Shown: positions 8,315 through 18,621, counted from the stretch's first letter. The stretch: DNA of 37,160 nt from Paludibacteraceae bacterium (GCA_024401475.1 JAKSKZ010000035.1:1-37160); one strand, 5' to 3'. Made by a program: numbers and translations. The notes: a model not told the origin generated them from the letters alone.

Positions 8315-11300
8315 ATGATACAAAACACATTGTTAACAAGAGAGAAACTCTTGCTCTCTCTGCTTTTATTATTAATATGCAACCTATCCATGCAAGGACA
8401 AAAGAAAAACCTTGTTTGGAGAGAAGATTTTGGAGTAGCTGCAGACTCCGTGCGAATGGACTTTGCAGATCCTAAACACACCATGCCTGGACACAAATGC
8501 AATCTGGACACAGCCGTATCCGTCAACGACGGAACGTATGCCATCATGAGCAGTACGGCTTGGGCGTTTCCTGGCAATCCTTCTCAACGATTCTTCAAAA
8601 TGGGAAGAGACCACACGGGCAACAAAGATGGAGCCATGCTTGTTGTTAACACTGACGGAAGAATGGTGGACAAAGTCATTTATGAGCAATCCATCGATTT
8701 TCCTCTATGCTCAGCCAACAAATACCACTTTTCGATGTTCGCTGCCAGCATCACATCTTTCACATGCTTGCAAGCCTCTTTGGAAATCGTCGTTCTCGGA
8801 AACGGCACTGAGATAATCGCTCGAAAAGAGACGGGCGACATTCCTTGGTGGGAATCTGTGAATGAGATGGACAAATATTCAGAGGATCCTATGACCGTCC
8901 GTCAATGGGAAGAATATGGCGTCGACTTCGACTCTGAAGGTTACAAAAGCATCACCATCCAAATCATTAACCGTGCAAAGTGTACGGAAGACGGCAGAGA
9001 TCCTGCCACATTACAAGATTGGGAAGGTTGCGACGCTGGTAACGACTTCGCCATCGACGACATTTCCCTTTACAGATACGACCAGGACGAGGTGCCCGAA
9101 ACCGAAGTTGCCTCAACGACCGTAACAAGTCAAAACAAACTCAACGCAGACTGCATCTACACCTCCAGCTATAGCATTCCTCTTACAACTTTGGAAAGTT
9201 GGCAGAAAATTTATCCTTCCGTATATTTCTTATGGCAAGTGAGCGAAGACGGTCACACTTGGGCAAACATGGAAGCACAAAGCGGCGTCAACAAAATGGA
9301 GATGGAGACCGAGGCCGATGCGACAAAGACATTGCGCTACAGAGTCATCATCACTGGAGGCATGACAGAAGCGGAAGGCAAGGAAGTGGCCTTGCAGATT
9401 GCAGAAAAAGGCGGTCCTGACGACGGTTGCTACAAATATTCCATTTCCAACACGTTGGCCGCAGCCAAAATGCAAGCAGACTGTTCTTACAACAGCAATT
9501 TAAAGAAAATATGGGTGGAGGACTTCGGATCACTCGATTCATTCGCCACAAAAGCATACAACGGAGTCGGACCCAACATGAAACTTTTCGACAAAGAGAC
9601 CGACACCGAATTCAAAGCCATGATGTACACCGTCAGTTCGGCCGCCGACACAGCCATCTATATCGAAAAGTCATGGAACAAATACCCTGAAAAAGATGCG
9701 AAAGGCTTGGCTAAAACGCATAACAATGCCTATCTATATATGCGTTTTGCAAAGGCAACCGCCACTGCGTCTGAAAATGTTTTGATAGACAAAGCTATCA
9801 ACGGCCCGTTCTGTAATTGCAAATCATTCTTATTCTCCTTCTCGGCTTGCAATCCTGGCGGGCAATGGACAAATGTGCAATTCATAGGAAGAATAATCGA
9901 TGAAGAAGGCAACATTTTAGGAGAAGAGACCTTCAAAGTCAGAGGTTCGGAGAATGGCAAGGCATGGAGTCACAACACTGTGGCTTTTGACATACCAAAG
10001 AATTACAAGAAGAGCATTCACGTCCAAATCATCAACGACAATCCTGAGGATTACGCAAGATTGGCCATCGACAATCTCGAAGTGGCTATCTGCGGCGACA
10101 TCTTGCCAGAAGCAACTGTCGGCATAGACAAATCCACCCTCACCTATTTGTCTGGATTCGATTGTTCGGAAGAACCGTACCATACATTCGGAGCACTCAA
10201 CACTACCGAATGGAAACACCAATTTCCTGATTTCGGATGTGCATGGCAATACTCCATAGACGGAGGTGAAAATTGGGAATACTACGCAACAGGCGTTGAG
10301 CAAACCTACGACAACGGGGAAGGCGGATTGACCGAATTTCGTGCCATCTTTGCCGAGACGGAAGCTATTGCCGAAGAGATTGCCAAGCAAGGCAAGCCAA
10401 GCGATCCTTGCGACGCATTTGTTTTTTCCAATTCCATCGGATTAGACTGCAAACTTTTAGGTTGCAAGGCACCTGTTTTTGCCTTCTCAAGCAAAGACAC
10501 TGTCGACATTTGTAACGACTCGGAAGAGAAAGTCTCACTCAGCGTTGAGAAAAAGAACAACACCAACGTAGATGGATTCAATTGGTTCACTTCTCCTGCA
10601 GGCAAAAACACATGGAACTTGTTGGAATCAGAGAAAGCATTGACGATAAATGTGTTGCCTAACGAATCCACTGATTATCTTTTCATTGCAACAAATGACA
10701 CTTGTCATTCCGATTCCATCTTTGCCAGAATCAATGTCCACGAAGCAATCTCCCTTGAAATGATCAAAGACACAACTCTTTGCATAAACAGCGACTTGGA
10801 TTTAAAGGCTACCGTGTTATCTGGAGAGCCAACACTATTCGTTTGGAATAACGTTGCCGGAAAAGAGAATTCCATTTCCTTAGAAGGACTTACAGAAAAG
10901 CAAACAGTCACGCTATCGGCAACAGATGAAGTCTGCACCTCAAAAGAGATGGAAATCAACATCAACATTGAAGATTCGGTTCGCATCGATATCTCTATCG
11001 ATAAGACTGATATATGCATGGGCGAAGATATCACACTGACAATCAATACAAAAGAGGACGACAGCAAAGTTTACTCTTTGAAAAAATCAGAATATGGTTT
11101 GCTAAGCAACATGGTCATCAGTCAAACCATCACCGAAAAGCCAGAGAATCCGACCCTCTTCACCCTTACTGGAACCTCCAAATATTGTCCAAAGGTTGAA
11201 AAATCGGTAAATGTAGAGATCAATGAGATTCCTTCGGCTCCAACGGGAACTCTAAGAATAGACTATTTGACATCCGATGAAGAAAATGGATCATTCAAAA

Positions 11301-14300
11301 ATCTTTTGGAACAAAATCCTAATGCAGTTGTGATGGAACCAGAGTTCACCTACCAATGGTACGATGCTCAAGAGCAACCTATCAGCAGCGTTCCAACCCC
11401 AAATGTTCCAGCCGCAGACAACACGGAAGACATATCCTATACATTCTTTATTGATCGAACTTCCCCCAAAGGGTGCGTCAGTCAAAAGGCTAAAGTTGTA
11501 GTCAACATATTCTCAGCTCCTGCTCCTTTGACCAAAGACTTGGAATACTGTCTCAACGAGCCTGCAGAAAAACTAACCGCAGAAATTTCCATTGCGGGAA
11601 ACAACTCTGCAGAGGATTTCAACTTAATATGGTACGCTTCCAAAGAAACAACTACGGCTTTGACGGAAGCCCCTACCCCAAGCACGGAAGAAGAAAGCAG
11701 TACGACTTACTACGTTTCACAAAAACATAAGACAACGAATGCTGAGAGTGGTCGTATCCCGTTAACAGTTACGGTTCACAAGGTTGACAAGCCTATCTTA
11801 GGCGAAAACAAAACATCTTACTGCAAAGAGGATGAGACCCTCCCTTTGGTAGCCACCGCAACAAGCAGTAGCAACACTTTAGTATGGACGCTCGACGGAG
11901 AGAAAACCTCTGCCAATAGTATCAACACTTATGTAAATGCCACGACGACATACAATTACAAAGTACATCAAGCATACAGCATTGCAGAGAATCATATCTG
12001 CGAAGGTCCAGAAGAGAGCATCGACATCACCGTCACAAGCGTAAAAGCTCCAACAGGAACCTTCAGTGTCAACTATACTCGATTAGAGGCTGAGAATAAC
12101 AATGGCCTTTTCGCTAACAATCTATTGGCACAAGATGAGAATGTAGCTAAAGCAGACGACAATCATACACTACTTTGGTACAATGAGAATAAAGAACTGA
12201 TTGGAGAGACCGCTCCAACTCCAACCTATGATGCCAATTGGGAAGCCGGTCAAGTCATCAACTTCACCTATTATGTAGCGCAAAGGGAAAACGGCAGCAA
12301 TTGTATAGGAGAAATGAAGGAGGTCACCGTGTCAATCAATGATGCACCAACCCCTATCGTTTCCAACTTAGACTATTGTCTTCACGGAAAGTCAATCAAT
12401 CGTAGTTTCGCAGAAGATTTGATGAGCGTGGCAAGCATCAACACTATTCCTGGCGGCGATCCGATCTCCCACTATCGCTTAGTATGGTTCGATACGGAGG
12501 ATGGATACAAGACCAACATCAACTCTGGCAGCAACGAGCCTATTCGTGTCATAGATACTGAAATCGAGGGAGAGCAATACTTCTATGTATGTCAAATAAA
12601 TACGCTTACGGAGGCCATCAGTACTCCTTCTAAAATCAAGGTGACCATCCATCCTTTGCCAAGCATCACCACTAAAGTCATTCCAACGGAGTGTAGTTAC
12701 GACGGTGAAATCATCGAAATTGACTTGAACAACGGTTTGGACCACACAAACGACGCCATTGCCTACGATGTTGAATTCTTCTCAACGGGAACATTGACAG
12801 AAAGCATCAATGCAATTGTCAAACAAGCTGGATCCTATTACGCGATGGGACACTACTCTCCAATAGAAGGGTTGACTTGCTACTCTGAGCCTCAAAAATT
12901 GACCGTCGAGATTCAAGAGTTGAGCACACCTATCATCGCAGCAGATGCAACCGTTTGTCCTGGATCAACCGTCACATTAGAAGCTTCGGCAACAAGTCAA
13001 AACACGGATGGACTCATTCAATATAGTTGGTCTTGCAGCAAACCCAATGTTCTTCCATCGAACAACAACTATCAAATAACGACAAGCAACCTTTCGGAGA
13101 ATTACGGAGAAACTTATTCTTTCACCGTAACTGCTTCATCCGGTATTTGCCAGAAAGAGAGTGCCCCTCATACTGTAACCATTGGAGATGCTCCATTGGA
13201 AGGTTCATTGGTAATCACAGAAAGTGGCGTTGATCAACCAATCGGCGTTGTATCTTCTCAAGAGAACAATGAATTTTATGCTTGTGGAGGCGATTTGACC
13301 TTCACGACAGACTTCACAACGACAACAGGCAATTACCTCTGGTCCAACGGACAAGTTGGAGCGACCGTCACTGAGACAGGCTTGGAAGGCGACAAGACCT
13401 ACAAATTGTCATTCACCAACAAATGTCCTACCTCAGTAGAATTCACCATCCATACCATTCCAGTAAGCCTCTTCAACGAATTGCAAGATTTCAACGGATG
13501 CGAAGGAGAAGCTCTCGCTAAAACATTGGAGGTGAACTGCAAAGAGGAGAACTATCAAGTGACATGGAAGATGCCTAACGGTCAAGCCCAGACAAGCAAC
13601 GGCAAAGCTGGATGCACCATTGCCATCGACAAGACTTCAATGTCCGACAACGGAACTTTTGAATATGAGGTGACCAACAGAGCTTGCAAAATCAACGGTT
13701 CGTTTGAGGCCAAGGTCAAAGAAGCCATCAAATTTGAGGCCAGCGAGACCACTATTTTGGAGAGAGGCAGAGACACCACCCTCCGCATCAACTTCACGGA
13801 AGGCAAGCCTCAACTCGTTGAGTGGAAAGAGAATGGTTCTACTGTTAACTTAGAAGATGAATATACTATTCGCACCATAACAGAAGACCACACTTATGAA
13901 ATCACCATGAGCGATCCGAACTATTGCGACACGAAGACAAGCATGAACATCCTTGTTGACGCATCACTTGTTTTGTCAACAACACTAAAAGACAGCATTT
14001 GTGCAACAGAAAGCACAACATTGATAGTTGACACGACAGGAACGGGAGCTTGCAGAGACCGGAACAAAACCTGTACATTGGTCATCACTGAAAATAACAT
14101 GGGGGCCATCAAAGACGTCACCAACCAAGCCCGATTGGAGAATGGTGTATATAAAATGGAAGTCTCCCCTACGCAAGACGCCACATATACGGCCACGTTG
14201 ACTTACGGATCTCAGAAGAAAGAGAGCAGCAACTCCATCATCGTTCTTCAACCCATTGAGATAAAGGAGATTCCGCAGCCATCTGTTTGTGGAGATGAGT

Positions 14301-15229
14301 CCATTTCTTTCGAAATTGTAGTTTCTCCAAGCGAAGCTACAATTGAATGGGAAGAGGACGAGAGCATTCGTGGAGATAGATTTGGCAACGCCATAACCGT
14401 CGCACCTACCTTCTCCATCGGAAACAACCACAAGGAGATGCATGCCTATAACTTCACCGTTAGTTATGCATTCTGCACCCCTAAGACGGGAACCGTAAAC
14501 GTCAGTGTCGATGAACCGCTCTCCTACGGTTATATCAGTGGTGATAAAATCATCTGTATAGGCAACAGCACCAATCTGTCCGCTTCCAGTTTCGAAGCAT
14601 CTTCTTATGTTTGGAACAATGCCGATAGTTCAACCACATCCTCTATCAATGTTGCTCCAGACACGACCACCCTCTACACCGTAGATATGACAAGAGGAAA
14701 ATGTACGGCAAAAGCTGAATTCTTACTGAATGTAGCCAGCCTTCCTGTCATACTCTCCATCGACTCAGTTGGCATCCGATCTCGTTTTATCAAGACGGAA
14801 TCAGGTCCAGGAACTCAACCTTTCAATTACTGGGTTGACAACAAAGAGGCAAGCGAGAATGCGTTGATAAACGATTTGACTTTCTCCAAACACATTGCCT
14901 ATGTGGAAGATGCCAATGGCTGCAAAACAGAAATGGAATTTAAGATGGGAGCTCCAACACTTCAATTCAAAAATTTCTTCTCCCCTAATGGCGATGGCAT
15001 TAACGACACATGGGATATTGCTTCTCTTGAAGAACTTTATCCAAATGCCACCATCAAAATCTTTGATCGCAACGGAAAGCTCATCTTTGAAAGCACAGCG
15101 GCTGAAGGTTCATGGGATGGCACATACAACGGAAAACTTATGCCATCGACAGACTACTGGTATGAAATCAACATCCAGGAAATTAAAAAACTCTACGTTG
15201 GCCACTTCACGCTGATAAGGAGTAATTAA
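8315..15229 (+). CDS. Giant secreted protein with type B T9SS sorting domain
   Basis: A 2304-residue exported protein. Residues 1-29 are a signal peptide with a poly-Leu core. Two homologous N-terminal modules follow, about 31-385 and 396-720. Each opens with W-EDFG, contains an AIDD/AIDN-L strand (near 245 and 582) and ends with a second part carrying W-(Q/K) and D-C segments. From about 722 to 2210 there are many Ig-like repeats, each often with a Cys pair and C-G--VTL-type strands. The last ~92 residues (from 2213) are a CHU_C-type domain with SPNGDGINDTWDI, the gliding-motility-associated (type B) sorting signal of T9SS. It is probably surface-attached or released and could mediate adhesion. 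No catalytic motif was seen. It stands as a single gene. Confidence 0.9.
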   Translation: MIQNTLLTREKLLLSLLLLLICNLSMQGQKKNLVWREDFGVAADSVRMDFADPKHTMPGHKCNLDTAVSVNDGTYAIMSSTAWAFPGNPSQRFFKMGRDHTGNKDGAMLVVNTDGRMVDKVIYEQSIDFPLCSANKYHFSMFAASITSFTCLQASLEIVVLGNGTEIIARKETGDIPWWESVNEMDKYSEDPMTVRQWEEYGVDFDSEGYKSITIQIINRAKCTEDGRDPATLQDWEGCDAGNDFAIDDISLYRYDQDEVPETEVASTTVTSQNKLNADCIYTSSYSIPLTTLESWQKIYPSVYFLWQVSEDGHTWANMEAQSGVNKMEMETEADATKTLRYRVIITGGMTEAEGKEVALQIAEKGGPDDGCYKYSISNTLAAAKMQADCSYNSNLKKIWVEDFGSLDSFATKAYNGVGPNMKLFDKETDTEFKAMMYTVSSAADTAIYIEKSWNKYPEKDAKGLAKTHNNAYLYMRFAKATATASENVLIDKAINGPFCNCKSFLFSFSACNPGGQWTNVQFIGRIIDEEGNILGEETFKVRGSENGKAWSHNTVAFDIPKNYKKSIHVQIINDNPEDYARLAIDNLEVAICGDILPEATVGIDKSTLTYLSGFDCSEEPYHTFGALNTTEWKHQFPDFGCAWQYSIDGGENWEYYATGVEQTYDNGEGGLTEFRAIFAETEAIAEEIAKQGKPSDPCDAFVFSNSIGLDCKLLGCKAPVFAFSSKDTVDICNDSEEKVSLSVEKKNNTNVDGFNWFTSPAGKNTWNLLESEKALTINVLPNESTDYLFIATNDTCHSDSIFARINVHEAISLEMIKDTTLCINSDLDLKATVLSGEPTLFVWNNVAGKENSISLEGLTEKQTVTLSATDEVCTSKEMEININIEDSVRIDISIDKTDICMGEDITLTINTKEDDSKVYSLKKSEYGLLSNMVISQTITEKPENPTLFTLTGTSKYCPKVEKSVNVEINEIPSAPTGTLRIDYLTSDEENGSFKNLLEQNPNAVVMEPEFTYQWYDAQEQPISSVPTPNVPAADNTEDISYTFFIDRTSPKGCVSQKAKVVVNIFSAPAPLTKDLEYCLNEPAEKLTAEISIAGNNSAEDFNLIWYASKETTTALTEAPTPSTEEESSTTYYVSQKHKTTNAESGRIPLTVTVHKVDKPILGENKTSYCKEDETLPLVATATSSSNTLVWTLDGEKTSANSINTYVNATTTYNYKVHQAYSIAENHICEGPEESIDITVTSVKAPTGTFSVNYTRLEAENNNGLFANNLLAQDENVAKADDNHTLLWYNENKELIGETAPTPTYDANWEAGQVINFTYYVAQRENGSNCIGEMKEVTVSINDAPTPIVSNLDYCLHGKSINRSFAEDLMSVASINTIPGGDPISHYRLVWFDTEDGYKTNINSGSNEPIRVIDTEIEGEQYFYVCQINTLTEAISTPSKIKVTIHPLPSITTKVIPTECSYDGEIIEIDLNNGLDHTNDAIAYDVEFFSTGTLTESINAIVKQAGSYYAMGHYSPIEGLTCYSEPQKLTVEIQELSTPIIAADATVCPGSTVTLEASATSQNTDGLIQYSWSCSKPNVLPSNNNYQITTSNLSENYGETYSFTVTASSGICQKESAPHTVTIGDAPLEGSLVITESGVDQPIGVVSSQENNEFYACGGDLTFTTDFTTTTGNYLWSNGQVGATVTETGLEGDKTYKLSFTNKCPTSVEFTIHTIPVSLFNELQDFNGCEGEALAKTLEVNCKEENYQVTWKMPNGQAQTSNGKAGCTIAIDKTSMSDNGTFEYEVTNRACKINGSFEAKVKEAIKFEASETTILERGRDTTLRINFTEGKPQLVEWKENGSTVNLEDEYTIRTITEDHTYEITMSDPNYCDTKTSMNILVDASLVLSTTLKDSICATESTTLIVDTTGTGACRDRNKTCTLVITENNMGAIKDVTNQARLENGVYKMEVSPTQDATYTATLTYGSQKKESSNSIIVLQPIEIKEIPQPSVCGDESISFEIVVSPSEATIEWEEDESIRGDRFGNAITVAPTFSIGNNHKEMHAYNFTVSYAFCTPKTGTVNVSVDEPLSYGYISGDKIICIGNSTNLSASSFEASSYVWNNADSSTTSSINVAPDTTTLYTVDMTRGKCTAKAEFLLNVASLPVILSIDSVGIRSRFIKTESGPGTQPFNYWVDNKEASENALINDLTFSKHIAYVEDANGCKTEMEFKMGAPTLQFKNFFSPNGDGINDTWDIASLEELYPNATIKIFDRNGKLIFESTAAEGSWDGTYNGKLMPSTDYWYEINIQEIKKLYVGHFTLIRSN

Positions 15230-15233
15230 TAAA

Positions 15234-15280
15234 GGTGACCTCTATAAATTGATTAAGAGGGATTTTGAGATTTTTTGGCT
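15234..15280. repeat. Dispersed intergenic repeat, copy 2 (GGTGACCTCTA family)
   Basis: Shares GGTGACCTCTA-AAATTGATT-GAG-GATTT with 5632-5668 in the same orientation. It begins 4 bp after the stop codon of the giant secreted protein. Confidence 0.55.
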
Positions 15281-15315
15281 TTGCCCAAGTTGCTTCCGTT
15301 TCAGGACACAAAACA

Positions 15316-15356
15316 AAAAGGGCTCCCCTATCAGTAATGAAGGAGAGCCCTTTTTA
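15316..15356. terminator. Bidirectional terminator between convergent genes
   Basis: AAAAAGGGCTC pairs with GAGCCCTTTTT, with A and T tracts on both sides, so it can stop transcription both from the giant protein gene (plus) and from the ligase gene (minus). Confidence 0.8.
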
Positions 15357-15411
15357 GTATTAGACTAATAATAAAACGATTTTATGCCATTTCACTCCGG
15401 CTCAAAATAAA

Positions 15412-17256
15412 TCATCCCAACGTTGCCAAGAAATCTTCGTACGACATCAGCTTCGTACCATTCTTTGCAGCTTTCTGTAATTTCGAACTACCCGAATTAG
15501 GATCGGCACAAACCAATATATCCAAATCTTTCGTGACAGAGTCTTTCACCGAATACTTACCACTTGCCATAGTCGTCAACTCACTTCGAGAATAACCAGG
15601 ACATGCTCCTGTAAAACATACACTTGGGCCTTCTGCGACTTGAGGTTCAGCCATTTCATCAATGCTTTTGAACATGAAGTATTTTCTCAAACTTTCAATC
15701 TCGCTTGCATACGACGACAAGAACTCCAACAAAGCTGTGGCTGTTGTGTCTGCATATCCATCGATGGCTACGATATCTTCATATTTCAACGACAATATAT
15801 CGTCCAAAGTTTTATTCCCCAACTGATTGAGTTTCTTCTCATCAAAAAGTTTCAAATCGAAAGTCGCCAAGAATTGAGCCGCTGTAATAGGTTGAGAAAG
15901 TGCATCTCGCATCTGTGCATAAACCTTCTCTCCATTTACTCCCCCTGCATACTTGTTGAAGACCGTTCTATCGTCCCCCACACACATCTCCAAGAAGTCC
16001 TCAACAGGGAGACTGATCTCTTCCAAATTCTTCAAGAAAGCTTCGCCCGCCCCTTTGACATCAAAGACTTTGAACAAACGGCCATAGCGATGCCCCACCT
16101 TCTTCGGACAAGTTGGCGAGACACAAACAGGTATGCCAGAATCGTTGACAACCACCTCACCTCCGCAAACAGGACATATAGAGGGAACCTCAAAAGCATT
16201 TTTCTTCGGATGAAGCACTTTGTCAACCTGAGGGATAATCAAGCCATGCTTAGTCATAATGACCTCCGCACCTTCATAAACGCCCAACTCGTTCATAATA
16301 TTCACGTTAGACAAACTTGCCCTTGACACAGTCGTACCCTCCAACTCCACAGGTTCCACCTCGGCCACAGGACCGAAGAACTTACCCCTCAGTTGCCAAA
16401 CAATCTTTTTGATCGTGGTGACAGCCGACTGACAATTAGGCTTGTAGGCCACATTGTTCAATGGCGTATGACGCATCAAATCATCTTTGTTCACCTTGTT
16501 TTGCTTGATGACGATACCATCGCAAGGAATCTCTCCGTTAGGCTCCAATGAATCTTTCCATTGTTTAAGGCCTTCCAAAGTAGGATTCAGTTCATAACGA
16601 GGAATGTCAAAGCCACACTCTTTCAGAAACTGCAACTTCGACGCTTCTGAAACATCTTGTTTATTATCGTTATCAAACAAGTCGTAAGCTATAAAATTAA
16701 GTTTGTCGCAATCAGAGCCATCCAAACGCTTAATGATGCCAGCCGCCATATTTCTTGGATTCTTCCCCTCTTTGAAATATTTCTCAAAAGTAGAACGGAA
16801 CATCACCACCTCACCACGGACACAACCGTTGAAGTTCACACCCAAACTCATAGGAACCCCTTGTACCTTAGTAACATTGGATGTTGTATCATCGCCATAC
16901 TCACCATCGCCACGAGAACGCACATAAGCCAGTTGGCCATTACTATAAGTAAGAAGTTGGCCATTACCATCAATTTTCAATTCGGCGACAAGATCATTAT
17001 GAGGATGTTTGCTCCACCACTGAGCCATCTCTTCATCGGTGTTACATTTTTCGAGCGTACCCATCGTGGCGTCCAGTTTATACTTTGTTGATACGCCCTT
17101 CAAATCACTACCGATCACATTGCCAAGAAGTTCAGAATCAGGTTGTTCCCTCTTCAATTTTGCTATCAAAGCATCATAATCAGAATCGCTAATCAACTCA
17201 TTACCTTGATAATAAGCATCGGCATATCTTTTTATTTCTAATTCAAGTTCCGTCAT
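15412..17256 (-). CDS. Divergent NAD-dependent DNA ligase
   Basis: Seals DNA nicks using NAD+. It is 614 residues, shorter than the roughly 665-residue housekeeping LigA. In order: an NMN-binding domain Ia (YY--ISDSDYDAL, 15-29), the adenylated lysine Lys94 in AELKIDG, RSRGDGEYG, GEVVM, NPRNMAAGIIKRLDG, CDGIVIK, an OB fold (VAEVEPVELEGTTV), a four-cysteine zinc finger (CPVC then C-x4-C), a reduced helix-hairpin-helix region and a C-terminal BRCT domain (SVCFTGACPGYSR). Several motifs differ from LigA (MGTLEKC for the usual MLSL segment, AGIIKRLDG for AGSLRQLD), as in phage-type ligases. It is probably a second ligase; the housekeeping ligA would lie elsewhere. Confidence 0.9.
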   Translation of the reverse strand: MTELELEIKRYADAYYQGNELISDSDYDALIAKLKREQPDSELLGNVIGSDLKGVSTKYKLDATMGTLEKCNTDEEMAQWWSKHPHNDLVAELKIDGNGQLLTYSNGQLAYVRSRGDGEYGDDTTSNVTKVQGVPMSLGVNFNGCVRGEVVMFRSTFEKYFKEGKNPRNMAAGIIKRLDGSDCDKLNFIAYDLFDNDNKQDVSEASKLQFLKECGFDIPRYELNPTLEGLKQWKDSLEPNGEIPCDGIVIKQNKVNKDDLMRHTPLNNVAYKPNCQSAVTTIKKIVWQLRGKFFGPVAEVEPVELEGTTVSRASLSNVNIMNELGVYEGAEVIMTKHGLIIPQVDKVLHPKKNAFEVPSICPVCGGEVVVNDSGIPVCVSPTCPKKVGHRYGRLFKVFDVKGAGEAFLKNLEEISLPVEDFLEMCVGDDRTVFNKYAGGVNGEKVYAQMRDALSQPITAAQFLATFDLKLFDEKKLNQLGNKTLDDILSLKYEDIVAIDGYADTTATALLEFLSSYASEIESLRKYFMFKSIDEMAEPQVAEGPSVCFTGACPGYSRSELTTMASGKYSVKDSVTKDLDILVCADPNSGSSKLQKAAKNGTKLMSYEDFLATLG

Positions 17257-17284
17257 CGAGCTAACTTTATAATTTAAATCATAT

Positions 17285-17313
17285 CAAACGTATAGGATGT
17301 TGTCATAAAACAA
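17285..17313 (-). promoter_or_regulatory. Candidate promoter of the ligase gene
   Basis: Minus-strand TACGTTTG (17285-17292) fits TAnnTTTG; TTG (17311-17313) lies 18 bp upstream, with another TTG at 22. It is 28 bp before the start codon. Confidence 0.4.
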
Positions 17314-17427
17314 CCAACTGCCATATAGGACAAAAGTAAAAAACATCTCGGAGATTTTCAAGAGAGAGAGGAGAATGGATGAAAGATAGGGTTACATACC
17401 ATCATAGCAACAAGCATGAAATTATTT

Positions 17428-18426
17428 TCATTTCAACCTCTTTTGTTCTGCCTCAAACTGTTCAATGAAATGAAGCTCAACCGGAGAAAGTTCAAATTGC
17501 GTCCTTTCCTTAAACTTATCGTATTCCATATCAGCCTTTTGCTTTGCTATTTCATCTGATATAGTTCCTGCATGAGTCAACAATTCCATATCAAACATTT
17601 TTAGGGCCTCATCCAATTTGTTAATCCAGTCCTTCATATACATAGGCTTATGACTCTTCGCCTGTAGTTCAGCAAAGTCAAGATAGAAACTAACTATACG
17701 ATTCAGTGTATCTTTCTCATCTTCTGATAGATAATTTTTTGCGAATTCTGCATCGCTTTTCTTGGGCATCATTCCATTCCATGAGGTGAGTCCCATAAAA
17801 TTTTTCTGAGCATCAGCTCTATCGTGTATAACCTCGGCTGCCGTTCGGCCATGAACTGCATAATGCATTTTGTTTTGAACGGTCTTAAAGAAATTCTGTG
17901 TGTATTCGGTTCTTGGATCATAGTCGATGCTAAGGGCATATATCTCAAGCACCTTTCTGTAGAACACCTTTTCAGACGAACGAATATCACGAATGCGAGC
18001 CAACAACTCATCAAAATAATTGCCACCTCCTGCTCGTTTTAGCAGATCGTCGTTCATTGCAAAGCCTTTGATGAGGTATTCTCTCAATATATTGGTCGCC
18101 CACATGCGGAATTGCACTCCACGATATGAATTGACACGATAGCCTACACTAATTATGACATCGAGATTGTAAAAGGCAATATTTCGTTCCACCTTACGAC
18201 CGCCTTCAAGTTGAACTGTTGCAATTTTTGCAACAGTTGCCTCTTCGTCAAGCTCCCCACTCTCGAAAATATTCTTTATATGTCTTGATATAGTCGATTT
18301 ATTACGTTGGAATAGTTCCGCCATTTGGTCGATCGACAACCATACCGTTTCATTGACAAGTGTAACTTCTACCCTTGAACTGCCATCGGCAGCCTGATAT
18401 AATAATATTTCTCCGTTATTTTGCAT
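17428..18426 (-). CDS. rhuM: RhuM family protein
   Basis: A 332-residue cytosolic protein of the virulence RhuM family, first named from a Salmonella pathogenicity island and often seen next to restriction-modification genes. Its molecular function is not established. The N-terminal ~60 residues look like a winged-helix-type segment (VWLSIDQMAELFQRNKSTIS), followed by the family-typical NIAFYNLDVIISVGYRVNS and RMWATNILREYLIKGFA. A conserved TAAEVIHDRADA segment lies near 193-204. The last ~90 residues are helical and charged. It is divergent from the mod operon, and the palindrome at 18566 lies in their shared upstream region. A regulatory link is possible but is only an inference. Confidence 0.9.
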   Translation of the reverse strand: MQNNGEILLYQAADGSSRVEVTLVNETVWLSIDQMAELFQRNKSTISRHIKNIFESGELDEEATVAKIATVQLEGGRKVERNIAFYNLDVIISVGYRVNSYRGVQFRMWATNILREYLIKGFAMNDDLLKRAGGGNYFDELLARIRDIRSSEKVFYRKVLEIYALSIDYDPRTEYTQNFFKTVQNKMHYAVHGRTAAEVIHDRADAQKNFMGLTSWNGMMPKKSDAEFAKNYLSEDEKDTLNRIVSFYLDFAELQAKSHKPMYMKDWINKLDEALKMFDMELLTHAGTISDEIAKQKADMEYDKFKERTQFELSPVELHFIEQFEAEQKRLK

Positions 18427-18565
18427 TGCGCTATTTTATACAAAATTATGTTATCTACACTACGGTAAAGTTACAAAAATAATTTTTGAAATCAACATCA
18501 GAAATCACCTATCAAAACCAATTCAACGCTGTTGATTTTGATTTGTTTGCGGCGTTTGTGTGCTC

Positions 18566-18616
18566 ATTTTAGAAAATTCTAAAATCATTTGTCCAATATG
18601 GCTCTATTTCTAAAAT
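18566..18616. promoter_or_regulatory. Palindrome and extra half-site in the rhuM-mod intergenic region
   Basis: ATTTTAGAAAATTCTAAAAT (18566-18585) has perfect 9-bp arms around AA. Its right half, TTCTAAAAT, recurs at 18608-18616, 31 bp downstream (about three helical turns). A possible -7 box TATTTTTG follows at 18622-18629, so a protein bound here could block the operon promoter. The binding protein is unknown. Confidence 0.5.
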
Positions 18617-18621
18617 TTTGT

